A DNA stretch of 10,961 nucleotides from JALOAP01 sp964632355. GTDB lineage: Bacteria; Chloroflexota; Dehalococcoidia; Tepidiformales; Tepidiformaceae. The stretch covers positions 1-10,961 of the forward strand of contig CAZWBW010000093.1 in assembly GCA_964632355.1 (NCBI GenBank), given 5' to 3'. Position 1 is the stretch's first letter. Each line of letters begins with the position of its first letter. Both the position numbers and the translations under genes were made by a program. Under the pieces are notes generated by a model, which searched no databases, was not told the origin of the DNA, and saw only the letters and a list, made by a program, of their open reading frames with translations. Shown in pieces: positions 6,441-10,961 of the stretch.

Positions 6441-6531
6441 GGCCGGGGGCGGCTTACAGGAGGAATCCCGGACGCCTACGAGTGCCCTCCTCGCGTTTTC
6501 ATTTACCGGGGTTTCTTGTTGACATACCGAT

Positions 6532-6540
6532 TGATATGAT
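6532..6540 (+). promoter_or_regulatory. Extended -10 promoter for a leaderless small gene
   Basis: TGA (6532-6534) followed by TATGAT (6535-6540) is an extended -10 with 5/6 match to TATAAT. The ATG of the small gene is 6 bases later at 6547, so transcription should begin on it. A perfect TTGACA at 6519-6524 is only 10 bases upstream of the hexamer and cannot be its -35; TTTCTT (6512-6517) has the right spacing but a poor match. Confidence 0.6.
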
Positions 6541-6546
6541 TCCGAC

Positions 6547-6834
6547 ATGCCTGTCCAGAGAAGCTGGGTGGAGCTGTGGTTGGGGCGGTACTGTCAGCCT
6601 GGCCGGCACGAGTTCCAGCCCCTGCGCAGCGATGTGCAAGTGTGCCGGAACTGTCGCAAGGAAGAGCTCCTGGGCGGTGCGACCTGCCTGGTGTGCGGCA
6701 TCCCGGGCGAGTTCCTGAGCACCATCGAGAGGGTCGGGCAGCACGTGGAGCGCCTCACCGGGCGTCTCTGCGGGCCCTGTCTCGATGAATTCAAGGAGCG
6801 GGGCGTCATCTCGGGCTGGCGAATCGTCGCATAG
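6547..6834 (+). CDS. Small cysteine-rich (zinc-knuckle) protein, unknown function
   Basis: A 95-residue protein with seven cysteines: C16, then CxxC pairs at C33/C36 (VCRNC), C47/C50 (TCLVC) and C75/C78 (LCGPC). C47/C50 plus C75/C78 would make a standard four-cysteine zinc site of the ribbon or treble-clef kind, and C16 with H21 and C33/C36 could form a second site. There is no signal peptide or membrane segment; the C-terminal part (DEFKERGVISGWRIV) looks like a short helix and strand. I cannot name the family. Such proteins may bind nucleic acid or partner proteins, but that is family-level guesswork. Codon use looks normal and a promoter-like sequence lies directly upstream, so the gene is probably real. 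It is divergent from the membrane protein gene and convergent with rpoD, so it is transcribed alone. Confidence 0.75.
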   Translation: MPVQRSWVELWLGRYCQPGRHEFQPLRSDVQVCRNCRKEELLGGATCLVCGIPGEFLSTIERVGQHVERLTGRLCGPCLDEFKERGVISGWRIVA

Positions 6835-6854
6835 TCCCGGTTGCCGAAGCGATG

Positions 6855-6880
6855 AAAAAGGCCGGCGGTATCGCCGGCCT
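6855..6880 (-). terminator. Intrinsic terminator of rpoD
   Basis: On the minus strand GGCCGGCG-ATAC-CGCCGGCC forms a perfect 8-bp GC stem with a 4-base loop, followed by TTTTT (complement of AAAAA at 6855-6859). It starts 17 bases after the rpoD stop. In the opposite direction it lacks a T-run, so it would terminate the small gene less efficiently. Confidence 0.88.
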
Positions 6881-6896
6881 GTTCTGTGGTTCGGAG

Positions 6897-8531
<1,635 letters not shown>

Positions 8532-8719
8532 GCGCTGTACGATTCCCCTCGGTCGGCTGGGAATGCCCTGGTCTTATTGAAAAGAGGGCATACTACGCCT
8601 TGTCCAGACTATCAAGCCAAAAACAAGGCAACAAGGTTCACGGGCCACAGCTTAGCAGGCCTTACGCCGGCTTCCGAGAGCAGGCACGATAGACAGGACG
8701 AATTGATGGGAGGCCCCGC
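8532..8719. promoter_or_regulatory. Divergent promoter region between rpoD and the baeRF gene
   Basis: This 188-base region is noticeably more A/T-rich than the genes around it. For rpoD the minus strand has TTGATA (8615-8610, 5/6 to TTGACA) with TATGCC 17 bases on (8592-8587) or the better hexamer TAGTAT at a short 14-base spacing. An inverted repeat GCCTTGT (8597-8603) with ACAAGGC (8623-8629) brackets this site, followed by another ACAAGG (8631-8636). For the plus-strand gene I cannot pick a promoter with confidence. Confidence 0.4.
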
Positions 8720-9817
8720 GTGCGACGTGCCATCGTGCGAGAGTTAACGACTCGAGAGCAGTACCCGTCGGTGTCGATTTTGATGCCGACCCATCCAGGG
8801 CACCCGGAGAACCAGAAGGACCCGATCCGGCTGAAGAACCTGCTGGAGGAGGCGCGGCGGCGTCTCAGCGAGGAGGTTGGGAAGCGCCCCTCGTGGCCAC
8901 TCATGGAACGGCTCGAGGAGATGGCGGAGGAAATCGACTGGCATCACAACCGGCAAGGGCTTGCGCTCTACGCGAGCGACGACTTTGCCGCGTGGTACCG
9001 GTTGCCGTTCCGTGTCGAGCCGCGCGTCACCGTCGACAAGACGTTCGATACGCGAGACCTCGTGTATGCGCTCCACCGCATGCCCCGCTACCGGGTGCTC
9101 GTGCTGGCCGAACAGCCATCGCGCCTCTTCGAAGGCCAGGGAGAAGACCTGGAAGAGGTGCGGAATGGGCACTTCCCGGTGGCGTTCACCGGGGCTCCGG
9201 GTGCGACCCGGCTGCCGGACGGCCCGCAGATGCGACGCTCGACCATTCGCGAGGCACACCTCGATGAGTTCTTCACGGAGGTCGACCGGGCGCTCACGGA
9301 GGTCACGAGGGAGGAGCGGTTGCCGCTGGTGGTCGTGGGCACCGGGCGGAACATCACGAATTTCGAAGAGGTCAGCGAGAACACCCAGGACATCGCGGTG
9401 CGGGTGGAGGGCAGCTACGACAACTCGCCTGCCTCGGCGATCGGCCAACTCGTGTGGCCCCGCTTCCGGGAGTGGCTCGCGGAACAGCGGCAAAAGGCGG
9501 TGCGCGAGGTCGGCGAGGCGCTCGGAGCGAAACGGCTGGCCAGCGGGCTCGACGACGCGTGGAAGGCCGCCGCGGCCGGGCAGGGTATGAAGCTGGTGGT
9601 CGAGGAACACTACCGGCAGCCAGCGATCGTGCGCCGCGACGGCTGGGTGCTTGAGCTGGTGTCCGACGAGGACGCGGCAGCAGCGGGCGCGGCACACCTG
9701 GACGACGCCGTCGACGAGCTCATCGAGATGGTGCTGGAAAAGGGCGGCGAAGTGGTGTTCGTGGAGGAAGGTTCGCTGGCCGACTACGGCCGGGTCGCGC
9801 TCATCCTGCGCTACTAG
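8720..9817 (+). CDS. baeRF/Balon-type eRF1-like ribosome hibernation factor
   Basis: A 365-residue protein whose pattern matches the bacterial archaeo-eukaryotic release factor (baeRF) group, which includes Balon, a factor shown to occupy the ribosomal A site during dormancy. Landmarks: an N-terminal domain with YPSVSILMPTHP (15-26) and GLALYASDDFAAWYRLPF (80-97); VTVDKTFDTRDLVYAL (103-118); YRVLVLAEQPSRLFEG (124-139); a central strand LPLVVVGTGRNITNF (201-215) and EGSYDNSP (230-237); and a C-terminal LDDAVDELIEMVLEKGGEVV (327-346) ending GRVALILRY, typical of eRF1 domain 3. No eRF1-type GGQ peptide-release motif is seen, so peptide release is unlikely. The GTG start at 8720 has GGGAGG six bases upstream. 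It is divergent from rpoD and convergent, with a 4-base gap, with a hydrolase. Family recalled from pattern, not searched; the hibernation role is inferred. Confidence 0.75.
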   Translation: MRRAIVRELTTREQYPSVSILMPTHPGHPENQKDPIRLKNLLEEARRRLSEEVGKRPSWPLMERLEEMAEEIDWHHNRQGLALYASDDFAAWYRLPFRVEPRVTVDKTFDTRDLVYALHRMPRYRVLVLAEQPSRLFEGQGEDLEEVRNGHFPVAFTGAPGATRLPDGPQMRRSTIREAHLDEFFTEVDRALTEVTREERLPLVVVGTGRNITNFEEVSENTQDIAVRVEGSYDNSPASAIGQLVWPRFREWLAEQRQKAVREVGEALGAKRLASGLDDAWKAAAAGQGMKLVVEEHYRQPAIVRRDGWVLELVSDEDAAAAGAAHLDDAVDELIEMVLEKGGEVVFVEEGSLADYGRVALILRY

Positions 9818-9821
9818 GCGG

Positions 9822-10646
9822 TCAGCCGAGCTCCTGCCAGGAGCGGGCCAACAGCCGGGCGAGCGCGCCGGGCGCGAGCAGCGGGATGTTATGTCCAACG
9901 CCCGGGACCTCTTCGAAGCGAACGCGGGGGTTGCGGCGCCGCATCTCTTCGGCGATGCGGGGGCGCAGCTCGCGCGAGCGTTCGCCCCGCACGAGGAGCG
10001 CCGGGATGCTGATCCGCTCCCAGTCGCGCCAGTAGTCGCGGGAGCGCTGGATCTGCACGACCTGTTTTAGCGCGTCGTGGTCCGCGAGCCACCGGGCGGT
10101 CCCGTCCGGTTCGATCGTGAAGCGGGCGGCGGCGATAGCGCGGAGCTCCTCGGGATGCGGTGCATCAGGACCGGCCGGGAGGCGCCGGGGCGAGTTCGCT
10201 TCGATGGCAGCATCGATGGAGGGGTAGCGGTCGGGGAGGGCGTCGAGGCCTTCGTGGGTTTCGACCCAGTTGGCGCGCCAGGCTTCGGGGCCGATGTCGA
10301 CGATAGCTACGGAGCGGAATTGCTCGGGATGGCGCGCCGCCGCCACCAGCGCGACGCGACCACCCATCGAGTGGCCGACCGAGAGGGCCGCGCAGGCAGC
10401 TAGCAGATCGTTGACGTACTCCCGCACGGTGTAGCCGGATGGTGGCTTTGGGCTGTGACCGTGTGCTCGCTGGTCGAGTGCGAAGGCTGGCGGCGACGAG
10501 GGCAGACGGGCAATGGTCGGGCCCCACACGTCGGCGGTGGCGGTGAGGCCGTGGAGGAAGACGACGGGGGCACCATCGCCGTCGCGGGCGAGCACCCGGA
10601 AGCGCCCGGCGGGGAGTTCGAGCCATCGCTCGGCCAGGGCCGTCAT
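9822..10646 (-). CDS. Alpha/beta hydrolase fold protein
   Basis: Serine hydrolase of 274 residues, cytoplasmic by lack of a signal peptide. The fold is shown by VVFLHGLTATADVW (28-41, oxyanion HG), ALDQRAHGHS (56-65), the nucleophile elbow VGHSMGGRVAL with S93, and the C-terminal VPGVGHNIPL with catalytic H252 (approximate). The acid is not where many relatives have it: the strand LLVRGERSREL (217-227) has Arg after the Ser, leaving E222, E226 or D117 (IVDIG) as candidates. The stretch before the elbow (LLAACAALSVGHS) is about six residues shorter than usual. ATG at 10646 overlaps the TGA of the ABC ATPase gene as ATGA, so it is co-translated with that gene. Substrate unknown; esterase, lactonase or epoxide-type chemistry are all possible. 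Confidence 0.88.
   Translation of the reverse strand: MTALAERWLELPAGRFRVLARDGDGAPVVFLHGLTATADVWGPTIARLPSSPPAFALDQRAHGHSPKPPSGYTVREYVNDLLAACAALSVGHSMGGRVALVAAARHPEQFRSVAIVDIGPEAWRANWVETHEGLDALPDRYPSIDAAIEANSPRRLPAGPDAPHPEELRAIAAARFTIEPDGTARWLADHDALKQVVQIQRSRDYWRDWERISIPALLVRGERSRELRPRIAEEMRRRNPRVRFEEVPGVGHNIPLLAPGALARLLARSWQELG
9830..9844. repeat. Near-continuous palindrome at the end of the hydrolase gene
   Basis: GCTCCTG-C-CAGGAGC (arms 9830-9836 and 9838-9844) sits inside the last hydrolase codons, 13 bases beyond the stop of the convergent baeRF gene. It could form a short hairpin at the baeRF mRNA 3' end. There is no T-run, so termination there is unproven. Confidence 0.3.
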
Positions 10647-10961
10647 TCCTCGCCCAGGTAGGCACGGCGCACCCGCTCGTCGCGGGCGAGTTCCTTGCCC
10701 GTGCCGGAAATGGTGATTACCCCGGATTCGATGACGTAGGCGCGATCGGCGATCTCGAGCGCCATGGCGGCATTCTGTTCCACGAGCAGGATGGTAGCGC
10801 CGCCCTCCCGGATGGTCTTGATGGTTTCGAAGATAGTCTCGACGAGGATGGGCGAGAGGCCCATGGACGGCTCGTCGAGCAGGAGGACCTGGGGGCGGGC
10901 CATCAGCGCGCGGCCCATGGCGAGCATCTGCTGTTCGCCGCCCGAGAGCGTGCCGCTCGTC
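10643..10961 (-). CDS. livF: ABC transporter ATP-binding protein, LivF type (partial)
   Basis: C-terminal part of an ATPase that powers a branched-chain amino acid type (LIV/HAAT) importer. The frame is open to the window edge, so the N-terminus with Walker A is outside. Visible in order: signature LSGGEQQ just before MLAMGRALMARP; Walker B LLLDEPSMGLSP; the LivF-type switch sequence ILLVEQNAAMALEIADRAYV, with Gln in place of the usual H-loop His as in known LivF proteins; and the ending RVRRAYLGEE. The SMGLSP and VEQNA motifs separate it from LivG and from other ABC classes, but the true substrate may be amino acids, urea or another amide. Its TGA overlaps the ATG of the hydrolase gene, so the hydrolase is probably the last gene of this transport operon. 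Confidence 0.9.
   Translation of the reverse strand, partial: TSGTLSGGEQQMLAMGRALMARPQVLLLDEPSMGLSPILVETIFETIKTIREGGATILLVEQNAAMALEIADRAYVIESGVITISGTGKELARDERVRRAYLGEE

Noticed and set aside
6519..6524. Perfect TTGACA taken as the -35 of the small gene
   Set aside because: It is only 10 bases from the TATGAT hexamer, too close for a sigma-70 promoter, and no hexamer stands 16-18 bases after it.

Overview
The window is a gene-dense, high-GC bacterial chromosome segment holding eleven protein genes, two of them cut by the window edges. I see no rRNA, tRNA, CRISPR array, insertion sequence or phage gene. The set includes a primary sigma factor (RpoD/SigA type) with a very acidic N-terminus, a class II fructose-1,6-bisphosphatase (GlpX), a branched-chain amino acid type ABC ATPase (LivF type) and an eRF1-like baeRF/Balon-type ribosome factor. 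Together with GC content, GTG starts and probable leaderless genes, this suggests a high-GC Gram-positive-like or Chloroflexota-type organism. That placement is inference, not something the sequence proves. All genes look chromosomal and similar in base composition, so this is a core-genome neighbourhood rather than a mobile accessory region.

Layout. 1-690 (+): SDR oxidoreductase lacking its N-terminus. 752-1678 (+): SMP-30/gluconolactonase-type lactonase with its own putative extended -10 promoter. 1699-1733: a 15-bp perfect hairpin between convergent genes. 1761-2981 (-): cytochrome P450, with a promoter and two abutting palindromes upstream. 3200-5496 (-): an apparent three-gene operon in the order HD-domain protein, glpX, VOC protein, with a 4-base GTGA overlap at the first junction and a 3-base gap at the second. 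5594-6427 (-): a multi-pass membrane protein of unknown function. 6547-6834 (+): a small seven-cysteine protein divergent from it; both start codons lie where transcription should begin, with no Shine-Dalgarno, so both look leaderless. 6855-6880: the only textbook intrinsic terminator, serving the sigma factor gene rpoD at 6897-8531 (-). 8720-9817 (+): baeRF/Balon-like gene, divergent from rpoD. 9822-10646 (-): alpha/beta hydrolase overlapping by ATGA the end of a livF-type ABC ATPase gene that runs off the right edge.

How they fit together. The HD-glpX-VOC unit is the only clear multi-gene operon fully inside the window; GlpX gives it a link to gluconeogenesis, and the roles of the other two are unassigned. 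The SDR and lactonase genes run in the same direction and both fit oxidation or lactone chemistry on small molecules, but a promoter-like site between them argues against strict co-transcription. The sigma factor and a putative ribosome hibernation factor share a 188-bp divergent promoter region. The most interesting items are the paired leaderless promoters (6428-6546), the repeated TGGTAGGAT promoter element, the P450 operator-like palindromes and the baeRF/Balon gene beside rpoD. I did not find a clearly new biological system.
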